Assembly: GCA_037903475.1 (NCBI GenBank)
Contig: JBAJFG010000319.1
Span: forward strand, 62,001-126,000
Source: Ancylostoma caninum
Taxonomy: Eukaryota; Nematoda; Chromadorea; Rhabditida; Ancylostomatidae
Length of the DNA stretch: 64,000 nt
Direction: 5' to 3'
Shown here: piece by piece, positions 1 to 11,700 of the stretch
How positions within the stretch are numbered: position 1 is the stretch's first letter
Layout of the letters: each line of letters begins with the position of its first letter
Translations under genes and position numbers: made by a program
The notes under the pieces: model-generated
Database searches by the model: none
Told to the model about the DNA's origin: nothing
What the model saw: the letters and a program-made list of their open reading frames with translations, nothing else

Positions 1-1
1 A

Positions 2-478
2 TCACAATCGACGCCAAAGCGCAATATCCATGGGAAGAAGGCAATGCTGTGTATCTGGTGGGATCAAAAGGGAGTCATCTATCATGTGCTGCTTAAACCA
101 GGCCAGACGATCACGGGCGATCTCTATAAAGAGCAAATGATTCGTTTGAGCAGAGCATTGCACCAGAAACGGCCGGAACACGAGACAAGGCAGCACAACG
201 TCATTTTGCTTCATGACAATGCTCGTCCACATGTTACAAAAGCAGTGAAGGAGACGCTTGAAGCACTTCGCTGGGATGTGCCACCACATGCGGCTTATTC
301 ACCAGACGTCAAACTACTATTTGTTTCGGTCGATGGCCCACGGGCTTTCCGAGCAGCACTTCTAGTCTTTCGGAGACGTCGAAAAATGGGTGAGGGAATG
401 GATCGAGTCGAAGGACGAGGCCTTCTACCGCCGCGGCATCCGTCTCCTCCAAGAAAGATAGGCAAAGGTTATAGCTAA
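2..478 (+). pseudogene. mariner transposase, 3' part, inactivated
   Basis: This is the C-terminal half of a mariner-family (Tc1/mariner, D,D34D) transposase, which cuts and pastes DNA at TA sites. The frame is open from base 2 and shows the family blocks MLCIWWDQKG, LLKPGQTITGD and HDNARPH (second catalytic Asp), then YSPD near residue 100. Right after YSPD the frame shifts, and the short LAPSD-type block that carries the third catalytic Asp is missing. The homologous tail resumes in another frame from about 312 (YLFRSMAHGL, KWVREWIESKDEAF, RRGIRLL) and is cut by two in-frame stops (TAG near 361 and 459). It is truncated by the window edge, so the 5' end is unseen. Identification is secure; the copy is dead. 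Confidence 0.93.
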
Positions 479-499
479 CGACGGCCAGTACTTTGATTG

Positions 500-579
500 A
501 TCTATCTGTTTCTTTTCTATTTTGAAAAAACACTCAATTTCGCTTAAAAAAGGGCGGAAACTTTTTCACATACCTAATA
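500..579 (+). mobile_element. 3' terminal repeat of the mariner element
   Basis: After the transposase relic the sequence ends in a stretch which, read on the opposite strand, begins TTAGGTATGTGAAAAAGTTT. This is a typical mariner terminus, ending at about 577. The next bases are TA (578-579), matching the TA target duplication of the family. The other end lies left of the window. Confidence 0.7.
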
Positions 580-1001
580 GTACCATCGATCAATAAGATC
601 CAGCAACTTCGGTTAAGTTACCCATCCCCCGGTCACCCAAATTTGAGCCAAAGTGATCGACTAAGAAAGAAGGATCTAAACGAGCTTTTGTTTGGTGATC
701 GTTTATATTCTGGTAGACAGTAGTCATACCTTGATTAACAATGCAGGTTTTTCAACATCTGGGAGCTCCACGTCATACACAGAATATATTTATACACTAT
801 CAGATTGACGGTTAGAGGAAATTTTAAAATTTTTGTTGAAACAGAGATAATGCAGTAAACTATTGCAGTATGTATTTGAACTATTGGTATAGAACCAGAT
901 TTCTCGTGTCAGAACTTCCAGTACGCTGATAAACCCCACCAAACTGATTCAAGGAATGGTTTTAACTGGCTTTTCCGTGTCAGTGCTTCCTAGCAATAAA
1001 A
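580..1001. other. no gene seen
   Basis: AT-rich DNA after the mariner end. I see no supported open frame, RNA gene or repeat here. Confidence 0.5.
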
Positions 1002-1253
1002 TCAACATTCGCTCGAAGTCGCCGGCAGATCCCCCTCTCCCACCGTCCAATTTTCTACGATCGACTCGTGTTTCGCAATACTGAATGCTAAACGCAATAC
1101 AGTGGAATGGCACGTTCTGTGTTCATCATAAACATGTTTACATGTACACTTTTCACATCTTTCGCCATAAGCAGCGAAATTTCTGACGCATTTGCATAAC
1201 GGCATTTGACAAAACGAACATCTTCGGAATGGGAAACGATGATTTAAATTGTG
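1002..1253 (-). CDS. possible Cys/His-rich (zinc-binding-like) exon
   Basis: The minus strand is open from just after a TGA near 1254 to a TGA at 1002, with an internal ATG at 1205. The translation has closely spaced metal-ligand residues: CSFC, CKC, then CEKCTCKH followed by EH and C. The spacing C-x2-C ... C-x-C ... C-x2-C-x-C-x-H resembles small zinc-binding modules, but I cannot assign a family. A possible splice acceptor (pyrimidine-rich, ending GAAG) lies near 1230; joining there to the open frame at 1254-1412 would favour another reading frame. No homology is recognised, so this could be chance. Confidence 0.25.
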   Translation of the reverse strand, partial: HNLNHRFPFRRCSFCQMPLCKCVRNFAAYGERCEKCTCKHVYDEHRTCHSTVLRLAFSIAKHESIVENWTVGEGDLPATSSEC

Positions 1254-1412
1254 TCATATGATTTGCGAACTCTTAATTTGCCAGCTTTGTTCACGTTCAT
1301 TCACACTGCCCACTGGTCTGTAGAGCGGAGCTGGTGAGAAGATGAGTAAAATAAGAAAGAAACTAAGTAGGTAAAGTGAGGAACTGATTACGTATGCAGT
1401 ATCCCTGTACAT
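1254..1412 (-). CDS. possible small secreted or signal-anchored peptide
   Basis: A 52-residue frame from ATG (1410-1412) to TGA (1254-1256). After a short N-region it has a strongly hydrophobic run (LYLLSFFLILLIFS, about residues 13-26), then APLYRPVGSVNE. This looks like a signal peptide with a possible cleavage site at SPA/PL, or a signal anchor. A GTGAAC donor-like site in the codon after NE could make it the first exon of a longer gene running into 1002-1253. Family unknown; the evidence is composition only. Confidence 0.22.
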   Translation of the reverse strand: MYRDTAYVISSSLYLLSFFLILLIFSPAPLYRPVGSVNEREQSWQIKSSQII

Positions 1413-1561
1413 GATGTCTCAAAAGTCCTTGTGCAGGCATAATTGCCTAATGGAAATGTGAAGAGGAGGAAATTGAAAATTCGACAACTGCCATTTATTG
1501 TTGGAATGAATTAGAAGATAAATCTTATTACGGCTCATTTTCAGACAAATTGTCGGAATGA

Positions 1562-2010
1562 CCGTAGCAGAAAGAGACCTAGATCATGTGGTTAAGGAGC
1601 GAGAGACGAAGAGGTAAAAGAATTCCGAAGGAGTGCAGCAGAACGTTTTCTGTTGCAGTGCTTCCAATTTCTGCTGGACTGGTTCTTAACGACCGCAGCA
1701 GGATGCATTTGTGTAGATAATGGTTCGGGAGGGCAGTAGAAAAACGCAAGGACGCCAGCAGCTGTTCGGAAGAACTGCACTAGCTAACTCGGAGAACCGC
1801 ATGAGCGATTCGAAAGTCACCGGTCGGATCTTGCGGTTCACTGCTGCCGTGCTTCCGAAGGTTTGTCTGAGTACAGACTCATGCTTTACCAACTTTGAGA
1901 AGAGCAGTGAAGCTATCGGCTCCAGAACACATCGACGACGAAGTTTTTGTTCAGCAACTTCATTTTTTAAGGTAAAGATACCAAATTTCCCTATCCGGTG
2001 AATTGTTCTG
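1562..2010 (+). repeat. dispersed repeat A, copy 1
   Basis: About 450 bp belonging to a family seen three times here (also 18815-19200 + and 61850-62240 -). The shared skeleton is a head like CCAGAAAGAGA-x-ATCA(C/T)GTGG followed by AGCGAGA, then recurrent blocks such as GGAAGAAC(C/T)GCA and GCAGCAG, and a distal GTCTGAGTAC. Copies are quite diverged. No transposase frame is recognised; the spurious open frames across it are not counted as genes. Confidence 0.6.
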
Positions 2011-2789
2011 ACTTCAGGTAACCAGGTCGAGAAACTCAACACTATCAAATTGTGTGGCGGAGTCGACACGTCCACTCTTCCTTTCTGAGCCCTGCTCTTG
2101 ACACAAAAGCAGTCAATGAAATCCTATTTAGGACAGTTGTTAACAGTTGATCTAAGAATAGGTGCTGATCGCTAGATATGTATTTCATTTTTCGATTAAC
2201 GCTATCCTTCTTCGGTGCACAACAAGCACATATGCCTGTCCAAAGGCTTTTATGCAAGTTTTATGTAGTAAAACTGAGTCGCTTCAGGAGAGATCTTCAA
2301 CATATATATCTAGGAAATATAAGCTACGTATGCCACTGGAGTGAACTGCTTCGAATTCAATACCCTGCTCCCTTATCGCACCATGCCGTGGATGTTGCGA
2401 TAGGATTTTTCTCAGGAAAAGAAGAGCACGAACACATGAAAAGAAAAATTCGAGAGTATTGGTCTGCTGGTTTTAAGAGCAATGAGCCCACACGCTCATC
2501 ACAGTTGTCTATTCTATTAAATCTCAACTTGGGTTAGGGTAAAAGTGTTTAGGACTAACTTAACTGAAATTACAAATGTGATGGAGACGGTGCCTGGACG
2601 TGCCATGCCGAAGTTCTGTTCAGGGCAGAATTCAAACTTCGTACACTTTCGAACACTCAATACAAAAAAGTCTGTGTTAGCCTATTTTTTACCCTCTCTT
2701 TTTGTTTTTTATTTATTTATTTCTAATCTTTCGATGTTAAAATTGATAGATTTGATCTCAGTAAATCTAGAAACCGTGGTATGCATCGG

Positions 2790-2920
2790 TACTCATGAGT
2801 TCTGCACAAGATTGACAAAATCGTAAGTTTTTCGTGGGTTCTGCACGTATTTAGCATCAGAATTGGAGGCGCATGGGTTCTGCACGGATATGTATGGGTC
2901 TTGTATGAACTGGAGCATTG
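2790..2920 (+). repeat. degenerate ~39 bp tandem repeat
   Basis: The motif (A/G)TG(A/G)GTTCTGCAC occurs three times at an even spacing of about 39 bp (near 2795, 2834 and 2873), with a weaker partial copy after 2900. The sequence between the motifs has diverged. Confidence 0.55.
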
Positions 2921-3251
2921 TTGGTATAGAACTTTTGGCTTTCTTTAAAAACTGTGTTGTGCACGAGCATGCTTGTCTCCATGGCGAGGCTTGCATCTTT
3001 CAATCTCATACAAAATTCGGTTCCTAGAGTTTCTGAGCTGATATTGTTTCTGAAGGTCCGGTCGTCCTTGTTCCCAGAGTGGCGGAGACACCTTTTTTCA
3101 GCATCTCACGTCTGTATACACAGCTAGGTGGGTGGAATAAGTATTTGGGAAGTAGTTATTAGCGAATCAACGCAGCGATTTCTTAGTTTATTAGTTGTTC
3201 ATCAATAGACGCGCTGGTGGGTAATTATGAATATAGTTACCATTTCTAAGG

Positions 3252-4450
3252 TCAAACTGAAAGCTCGGAAAACATAGTGCGTTCCTGCATACTTTCAGCA
3301 GCTTCTACTGCGGCTTCACAAGGATCCTGTGGTTTCCATGCTTCACATTTCTGTAATTCATGATCTTCGAGAGCTGAACACATCTGTTTGTTGTCTGCAT
3401 TTGAAAACATTTGGCAGGTGACGTTCCCCGCGTGAGAAATTATATGTTTCCGCTCAGCATAACTATCAATTCTTCGTTCTCGTTCAAACATTTGGTTTTC
3501 TGTATCCTTGTGACACAATCTGTACTTTCACAATCAACAATGTCCTTTCTTATTGAGTCATTCAAGCTCACCATTCGACGCCTGAACAACAGCTATTTCA
3601 CCAGAATAGCAAGAAATGAGAAGAGAGCTGAATCACATGCCATATTGAGAGTCCGTAAATGGAAAGATGCTTGACAAGTGCATTGATTTCAGGACTCTCC
3701 TGAGATGAAAATCATTTCTTTTCGACTTCATCAGTGAAATGAAAATGGCACGTCCCGGATCTGATTGATGGTTTTCCATTTCAATACTTAAAATGAGATC
3801 AGAAATCAAACAACTACTACGTTAAACAATATAGTTGTTCAGTTACAAAATTAATCAAATTTTACCTGCAACATCTTCGGCTTCCACAGAACTGCTGTGA
3901 TTTTTCAAAGTATCTTCGGCATTCTTCAGACGTATATGTAGTAAATGAGGTTCCCGGCGTCAGTGAATCCCTTCTTTTGCGGCATATCACACATTCGACT
4001 ACATTGCGCTGCACCATTGGGCTACAGTCCATACAAGGATCTATGTATAAACGCAATGAGGTTATCATATGGTGAGGAGATGGTTATTAATGGAGGCTTG
4101 ATATAGAAGGTCTTTAATAAGGAAATTGTAGCTATAAAGGCCACTGATAGATCACACTGAAATTCACAGGCAAAAGGCTTCATCATCTGGGCTGCATCTC
4201 CGTTTCTTCTATGTATGTATATTGTGGTCTGGAGTTACGTACGTATGCATAACGGAACATCTATACCAGATGTGTAGACAAGTGGAAACATTTGTTCTCA
4301 GAACAGTTCTTTGTTCCCAGTCTGCAGGGAACAAATCCCATCTCCATATCTCAGAAACTCACCTTCAAATGCTCTACTAAATTTTACATAGCCATCCACA
4401 GAGAAGTAACATCGTCTGTGACAATTCCACACATTTATTACAAAGATGTC
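3252..4450 (-). CDS. tentative spliced cysteine-rich gene
   Basis: Four minus-strand blocks join in consistent phase. Block a, ending at 4363 before a GTGAGT donor, contains RRCYFSVDGYVKFSRAFE and leaves one base. Block b, 4040-3866, starts with the two bases completing Asp, encodes 57 further codons (CMDC, ECVIC, EECRRYFEKSQQFC, GSRRCC) and ends at a GTAAAA donor in phase 2. Block c, 3581-3464, follows a TTGTTCAG acceptor and contains DCESTDC and TKC. Block d, starting at 3383 or 3350 and ending at the TGA at 3252-3254, contains KCEAWKPQDPCEA. Three junctions match in phase. The last donor (GTTATG) is weak and the N-terminus was not found, so no signal peptide can be shown. The cysteine density suggests an extracellular protein; family not recognised. 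Confidence 0.33.
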
Positions 4451-4570
4451 GCGATTTCATGAGCAGCCTTTCACCTTAGAGAATTCCGTTTGCGAGAAAT
4501 CCACATGAATGCTTTCTGAATCTAATGATTAGAACGAGGCGGTCACAGCTTCCGAAGCAAAATCAGCGCA

Positions 4571-4776
4571 ATGGTTTCCAATAGCACTCCTTCCTCTCCT
4601 TCTTCACTCTTTAAGTAAGGCTGTGGCACTTTTCCTCACTAAAAATTTTCAGCCCTAAGTTCAATGTACACTTCTCATCAAGCACCGACTATGGCGATTT
4701 TTTTCTGATGCACATGACATTTTTGGAGAATGCTAGAGATTTTGATAACCATTCCGTCTACATTGCACTGCAGTAA
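4571..4776 (+). CDS. tentative two-exon fragment, + strand
   Basis: An ATG at 4571 opens a Ser/Pro-rich stretch (MVSNSTPSSPSSLF) that ends at a GTAAGG donor after 4614. A 38 bp candidate intron ends in AAATTTTCAG at 4652. The next block continues in phase as NPKFNVHFSSSTDYGDFF and on to IALQ, then TAA at 4774-4776, or a GTAACT donor two bases into the last codon. Phase match and splice sites favour it, but the intron is very short and no homology is recognised. Confidence 0.22.
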
Positions 4777-4970
4777 CTAAGATCAGGTGGTGGGAAATCG
4801 GAGGTAGGTGAGGGTGATGGGGTAGCGGTTTAGCCACTAGCAAAAAGCCTTAGTTTTAGGCAGTACTGTGCGAAATGAACAAATAAGATAACTTTAAATC
4901 GCTAAAATTTTAGAGAAGTTGAAAACGAACATCACAGCTGTGTCCGTGTTGCCCACACTGTTTATTTCAG

Positions 4971-5473
4971 CTCATTTCTAACCGCCACTTTCAAATCCTT
5001 CAGCTAGAACTCCAGGTACCTTCTATGTTAGCGACGGTGATACGGAAAGAAGGGGAAAACCTAAAAGCAATTATTCAGAGAAGAAATGTTCTCGATGACC
5101 AAATGTCGAAATCCTTTTCAGCACCTAGTTACTACCTAGTTCCAAAGATGTTACTACCATGTCCTCGAAATTTTCGATTTCGCTAGAACACCTTTGCTGT
5201 GAGGAAAAGGGTATTTCTGCACGTCCCCCGGCATAGATGTTCTCCCTTTCCTTGGACTAATAATTGCCATGGTACGATGTGACTTCTAAGAGGAGCACTC
5301 GTGATGCACCGATCATCTGTGGGAAGAGAGTGTTCAGGCGCAGGCTGCCTTCAGCCGACACTGCCTGTCACGAAGCGCCTTCTGAATCGGTGGCATGCCC
5401 TGAAACACTGCAGGCATTAGATTCTGACTCAGTGTCGACGTGGAGAGAGCGCTTGAAGCAATTGTATGAGTGA
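4971..5473 (+). CDS. tentative exon(s) of an unrecognised gene
   Basis: Two open blocks on the + strand. The first starts after a good acceptor (TTTATTTCAG, 4961-4970) and stays open to a TAG at about 5196-5198, with a charged stretch (VIRKEGENLKAIIQRRNVLDD). The second runs from 5264 to the TGA at 5471-5473 and ends SVSTWRERLKQLYE. A donor and acceptor joining them in phase could not be settled. No family is recognised and chance remains possible. Confidence 0.2.
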
Positions 5474-5548
5474 CGAGGCATTGCACTTTGGCTTGAACAT
5501 GATAAGAGTTAACTTCCAAATCGTCCAGGAGCTATGCAGTTTCGCAGA

Positions 5549-5607
5549 AAATCACTGTCATCCGCGAAGCGCGGCGAAGCTGCGCTTCGTGTGGATGACA
5601 GTGATTT
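5549..5607. repeat. long perfect-arm hairpin
   Basis: Arms of 15 bp (AAATCACTGTCATCC at 5549-5563 and its exact reverse complement at 5593-5607) enclose a GC-rich centre in which GCGAAGCGC and GCGCTTCG pair further. The whole 59 bp can fold into a nearly continuous stem. It abuts the direct repeat at 5610. Confidence 0.85.
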
Positions 5608-5609
5608 CT

Positions 5610-5757
5610 AGAGTTTACCTAGCCCGGAGGTAAAGTGGCACACGGGTCCGAGACAGAGCGCCGGGCTCGGGGTCCCTTTTTTCAGAGTTTATCTAGCCCG
5701 GAGGTAAAGGGCACACGGGTCCGAGACAGAGCGCCGCGAAGCGGCGCTCTGGCTCGG
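5610..5757 (+). repeat. direct repeat, second unit with inserted hairpin
   Basis: Two near-identical units, 5610-5670 and 5684-5757, each run from AGAGTTTA(C/T)CTAGCCCGG through GTCCGAGACAGAGCGCCG to GGCTCGG. The second unit has an extra palindrome at 5728-5750: 10 bp arms AGAGCGCCGC and GCGGCGCTCT around a GAA loop. GC content is far above the flanks. Confidence 0.85.
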
Positions 5758-5760
5758 TTG

Positions 5761-8700
5761 GGAAATAATAGGTGAGACGTCGGCCCACATTGGTGAAGTC
5801 ATATCCATCTCGGGCTTCCTACAAAGTTTCAGAAGAGAATCCAAATTTCTGTACGGCACTAAGAAGGCCTTATCCCCTAGTGTCTGTAAAACACTACAGA
5901 GTCTTCCGGGATAGATCCGGGACCTCGATAAGCGATAAATGTCCCCTTTTGTTGTCGACACTGGTACCCCCTTTAGGAGGTAGCTTCGTCACCCTACAAA
6001 CCCCCAAATTGGCATGCGTATATTAGGAAAGAGCAATTCAACAAGCCCCTAACCAAAACAATGATGAAATTGCCCTTACATAGACGACAATAGGCGACAG
6101 TAGCTGTTGCAGTGCAATTTCAGTATACGTTCGCCAAAATTTTAAACACTGTCAAAAGCGAAGGTATGTAACAGTGGACCTGGAGATACCCTATGTATTT
6201 TCCAAATTCTCTAGAGATTTTCAGGTTCCATAACGAAAGGCTTCTACTCCCCTCCCCCCCCCTCCCAAAAATTCGGAATCTCTTCGGAAATACGTAGGTA
6301 CAGAAGTGGTGATAAGAAAACGATATTCACTACCTGCGCGCCAGAGTCCACGTCTCACTTGGACTTTCCTAAAGCTGAGTGCCTGTGAAGGAGAGAAACC
6401 TTAGAACAAAAAAAGTATCTGTAAGTATAACTAGGTTATGAAGAGAAAATAACCATAGCTTTTTCCAAGTCGGTCTGTATGTTTTCTTAGCTAGCGATTA
6501 TGCTTATCGAAAGACTTTAAGCGCACCAAGAAGAGATAATAGACGAGTTTATAGCAATAATGGTCATCGGAAAGTGAGGATTCGACTAGACTCAGCCAAA
6601 GTATTTCTCGATTATTGCGACAACATGTTTCTGCCAAAGAAAAAATATTCTCCGAATGTGAGGTTTTTTCAGCACAGAAAACGTTCAATAGCCTTTTCAA
6701 GCAGGTGGCCAAGCTAAATTCTAAACGTTTAAAACTACAGCACGACGATTTTGAGCGTGTATGCAACCGGTTATATGTAAATGGAGCAGAAGTGGGGTTT
6801 GGAAGTTTTGGCGATGTACACTGTACTACTTAACTGCATTGCTTCAACGTTAACTACTTATGTTGAGACATTAGCGGACTCATTCTAATCCGCGCCACCT
6901 TTTCGGAATTATTCCCACCTGCTCAGAAACCTTGTTAGTGACCAAGTGATAGAACTTTCTGTGGGAGAACAAGAGTGATACTTTTTATGGTGGCAGCACC
7001 GTTTTCCTTTCACCTCTTCCACTGTCATGAGGGGTGCAGTTGACAGTTATGAGTGATTACGGGGTATTAAATCGCTTCATAAACTTGGAGAAAATTTCGC
7101 AGGGCAATGTCAATGTCGCTTTCATCATTTTTTTCTAAATGTGCGTTGTTAAGCTTTAAATCGGCTTTTGAGTGAGTGTGTTTTAAAATTCCAGCAGCTT
7201 CGATGTAATATTCGGTGGGAGCCCTTTTCTACCCTACCAACTTTACTGTCAATCACATTACCGGACACCCTTAGAGAGCGGTATATTTCACGGTGAGCAG
7301 TTGGTTCACTCATCTCAGGTATTGAGGTGTCACCCCGAGAACTACCACGCCCTGAACCGCATGAGCCTGCATGCATTGCTAGGATTACCTAGGACCTAAA
7401 CGTAACCATCGCTAACGATGGAGTAAATCCGTTTACCTTATTTAATCTCGATGATGCGTGCCGACAGTGTTGTAGGATTGATGAGCGCATAATTGAGCGT
7501 ATCCAGACTAGCAAACCAAGTTTCACGCCCTGCGTTCCCTGAGATTACGTAGTCTATGAAATGACCAATCGCGCTAACCATCAGAGGTTTGCATGCTTAA
7601 CGTTTTCTGAATCTCACTGACGTGAGAAGACCTAAACGCAAACAATAAGGCGTGATCCAAGTGTGCCAGATCCAGAAACTGTGAGAGCGAACGAAGAGAC
7701 CTTCTGAATACGACTTTCTTCAAAGGCAGAAGTTCCTAGTTTCCGTCAGTGAAACAGAGGGTCTGAGTTTTTTTTTTCAGTTCCAATCTGTGAAACTCTA
7801 AGAGAATCAGCCACTTATCGAAGCTCCTGGCCCAGACGGTGAATTAACAGTGCACTTACTCTGCCGGTGGAGAATGACTTCTGGAATAATTGAAGAATAA
7901 ACGAGAATAGCTCGGTTCTCGTCTATTGCTTTTCCTGTATCTCATATTCTCAAACCGCGCCTGTCTCGAGTATCCCCAACAGGTTCTGATGCAGGCTCAG
8001 AGACCCCCAAAGAAATGTTTTTCAATGGTACTGCGGAAAATATTAATATGGCGAGACTGCTCAGGCCCCAATTTGTGAAAACTTGTACTGTTCGCATGAA
8101 TCACAGGTAGAAAATTGAAATGCACGTGAATAGCGTCTGTAAAAATTTTCGTATCAAGCATCAGCATCTTTTCGTACGCTCCTGAAAAACCTTGAACATT
8201 ACATCGACAATATTTGTAAAGTAATGTGAAGTGGCATTCTATTTTTTTATTTTTTTCTCCGTTATTTCTTCTAGAACAACAAGTGCACGTTGTTTTAAAT
8301 TTTCGGCACTTTATCTATTTAGAATCATACCATCTCATCGATCGTTCGTAGAGATCAACCAGACTTTCCAGGAAAAAAATTAGAAGCTCCGATGAAAAAT
8401 ATTGTACGTAACTGCCAATATTAAATAATATATTATATAGCGTGTTTAGAGGGACCGCAGCTTCTTGATCACATGCTCTCAAAGGTGCTCGCAGTGTGAA
8501 TCTCTGAGGCTAAAGGAATAATTCTTTTTAATTTCTCATTCCTCCGGAAACTTTTAAATTTCAATTAATTAGATTCAATTAGGCAAGTTTTCCAAACTTC
8601 CTAATCATTTTTTCAAGCCAGTTTCTAAATGACATCTCGGTCGTCCAGATCCCAAAAATATGTGTTGAAGGCCTCAGCTTCTCTCCTAACGCCGCTGCCT

Positions 8701-11700
8701 GAGTGTGCTCGAGTGACATTACACACAATTCGGATACAGTAACAACTCTGAAGAGAGTCAGGGAAGTGTTTTATAAGAACACTAAAACGGCTCAATCCAG
8801 ATTTGATCCACTTATCCACAGAGGCAATCTTAGGTACATACATTTAGGTAACGACGGAAATTTCGGTATCAGATGCCCTTTTGGTTTGGGGAGAGGTGGA
8901 ATCAGCTTTTCACTGCGAGTCACAATGGGAATGTGCACTGCTCGCACTTCCACTAAAATTTGTTCCTAGCCCCTCACGTTTGAAATAGGTCTCGAATGCC
9001 CTATTGAAGCGCGGATAATGTCAACTATCAGCTGTTTTGGGATTCATTCTCGCTTTGCTAACCCTCTTTTGGCATTTCGAAGGTTTCTTCTGTCTACGTT
9101 TGCATTCAGTGGACCAAATTTCCTTTCGACCTTCGAAATTTGATGGCAATTGAGTTTTTATCAGAAATTTCTCTTCAAATCCTTTTCTTGGTTCAATGTA
9201 GTTCTTAGTTTGGTTCTTAGTGGCGTGTTTGTATCCTGCAGCGCCTCCTCCAATTTCCTGATCTTTCCTGCGCTCTTGAAAATAAAGCACGTAGGCTATT
9301 GCTCACGAAAACAAGATATACAGATGAGTTGGCGATTAAAATTGCACACATTGTTAACACTTGCCCCGAAATTAGTGGGGCGTCGTTGGGAGGGTCCCTA
9401 CACCATTCTGCAGTCTCCAAGACAGAACGTCGAATGTTTTTATATTCATTTGCTGGTGCAGAAGTGTCCAACAACAGCTCTTGCACTGAGTTCTTCGGCG
9501 AGCACTGGAGAGCTGCACTTATGGTTGATGTTAGCTGAGAGTGCACACGCTGCACGTGCTGAGCACGGGAGCCAAGGGGCAGTGCTGATGTTGACTAACT
9601 GTTGAGCACATTTCTGACTGTCGAGGAGACCCACGGGCGCCGACGTGCTTCCCGTCCATGGGATATCCACGTGCACGTGGTACGAGTAACGATGCTTTTT
9701 CATTTCTGCTGGATTAGATGACAAAGGAGACAGAGAGGGGAAGGACACCTTTATGTACGAGGCTCGCTCAGTTTCATTGTGCTCGGGTATCTGACTAGAA
9801 ATGCCTTGACGATGAGGAGCAGTTTCCCCTGCTAATTTCATCCCTAGAATGACAATTTGAAGTGCTATTGCGACTGATGGATGCGTGAAATATTTGTGAA
9901 TTCATGGAAAAGCAGTGAAAGAAGTCTGTCTATGCTTGTTTATGTGAAAAAAGGGCTCATTACAAGCAGTAGAATTAGACGTCACCTTGATCACCCTGAC
10001 TCCCGCTAATATTCGGATATGCCAAGATGGCGGAAAATTGAACATGTTGTTCCTTATCAGCCTTCCAGCACAACCCGGCTACAGTTACTGGCTTTCCATC
10101 TAAAATATGATGCTGAAGTGTCAGCCGCACATCATGTTTGTTTGGCAAGAATTGCGGCCGGGATACCCGCGTACCGAAGCTCCAACCTATTCGGAAAGCT
10201 AATTGCTGGGGGACGGACAGCTGAGTGGTGTAGGTACATCTGAAACTTTTATGATTGAGTTCCACAGCTCATATACGTATAGTACATATGTACATTATCG
10301 ATAGTACATCTGTTTCACGGCTGGCTCGGCTTCTTTAAATAATCACCTGAATATTTATAGCCCTCTTTTCGCTTCAGTTGACCGTATTGGCCACTGTCTT
10401 TGTGTTGCCAGCTAATTTTGGCGTTCACTGGACCCCCTCAGTCAGAGCAACTTGGAGTCTCACTTCGCCGTTGTGTCATACCTTTCCTGACTTGTTCTTC
10501 TTGTTATTGCTATCTATTATCATGGTATACTAAAAAACAAATAAATAAGTGTAAATAAATGAATGATGAATTGTGTATGCTTCCAAAACAATCCCAAAGC
10601 CAAGTAATGTGGTCTCCAAAGCCCACTGTATGATCTATAGTTCTACTTGACGGGCATTACTCAAAGGATATCCATGCGCTCATGGGAACACATGGTAGGA
10701 AAAAAGTTCTTATGTGTTGTAACAAGTGTCGAAGTTGTGGGATTTCTGTTCTATTTATGCATGTTTGAATTCCGTTCGTGCATTACCTTTAGATGGAGCT
10801 TACATGCATATATGCATAAAGAGCATGTTCGCTTGATTCTAAAGTGCAACACGACTATTTTTTCTACAGGATTGGAGGCATGAACTTCATTTAAACTATT
10901 CAGAGCAGTTTCAATCATAAGCTGGCTATTTGTTCATGAGAAACTGACGCTGTGGATGTCGCATCTGACGACAGATCCTAAGTGTTTAGCGAAAAAGAAA
11001 ACAGTTAGGCTTTTCAATAATCGATGGATAACAAAGCTAGCACAAAGAAGCACAGACGACTCTGTTTACCTTCAAAATGAACTGCATTTGTCCATTTTCC
11101 TCAAGCCTCGTTAGGAAAAAGGCGGACCGAAGTAGTAGAGGATTTTATTCCAAAAAAAACTTATAAGGAATTATAGGAAAGGAGAGAAGGAGGAGGTATG
11201 ATAAATGAGAGAAACAGACAAACAAACCATGTAAAATGGTAAAATAGATTCTTTCAAGTTCATATGATCTCTGCTTAGTTCTGTGTGCTTATCTGCTTCG
11301 CACTGGGGTTCAGAAATCCATTTCTATGAGAAATAGTGGATGGAAGCAGGTGCTATGCAGGGTACGGCAAAAGTATTGACCGCCTTTCGTGACGCATAAA
11401 TTATATAGAAAATCGAAATTGGAAGGAAGACCAAGTGTGACTGTTCTGCTGTCTAGAATCCTGAGAACAATGTAAAACGAAGACGCACAAGTATTCAATC
11501 CATTCTATCCTTGATTTTGCCAGTGGTCAAAGTCGGATAAGACGGGAGAAGGCTTCACTAGTGCGATGCAAGTAGTCATCGTTGACTTGATCCAGAGTTT
11601 TCCCTAAGATGTTTTGTGGAATGGAAACAGTGCTGGGAAATAGCATGTGTTAAGCGTTCCACAAATCTGCTAATGAAAAGTTCCAACTGATCCTGTCAAT

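Noticed and set aside
44..478. Reading the mariner frame as one intact protein
   Set aside because: After about position 310 the frame no longer matches the family; the true tail is in another frame with stops.
6779..6832. Glycine-loop-like GFGSFGDVH suggesting a protein kinase
   Set aside because: No other kinase subdomain is found nearby and a TAA follows three codons later.
9365..9415. RRWEGPYTIL resembling a retroelement integrase tail
   Set aside because: The surrounding frame has no integrase or reverse-transcriptase motif.
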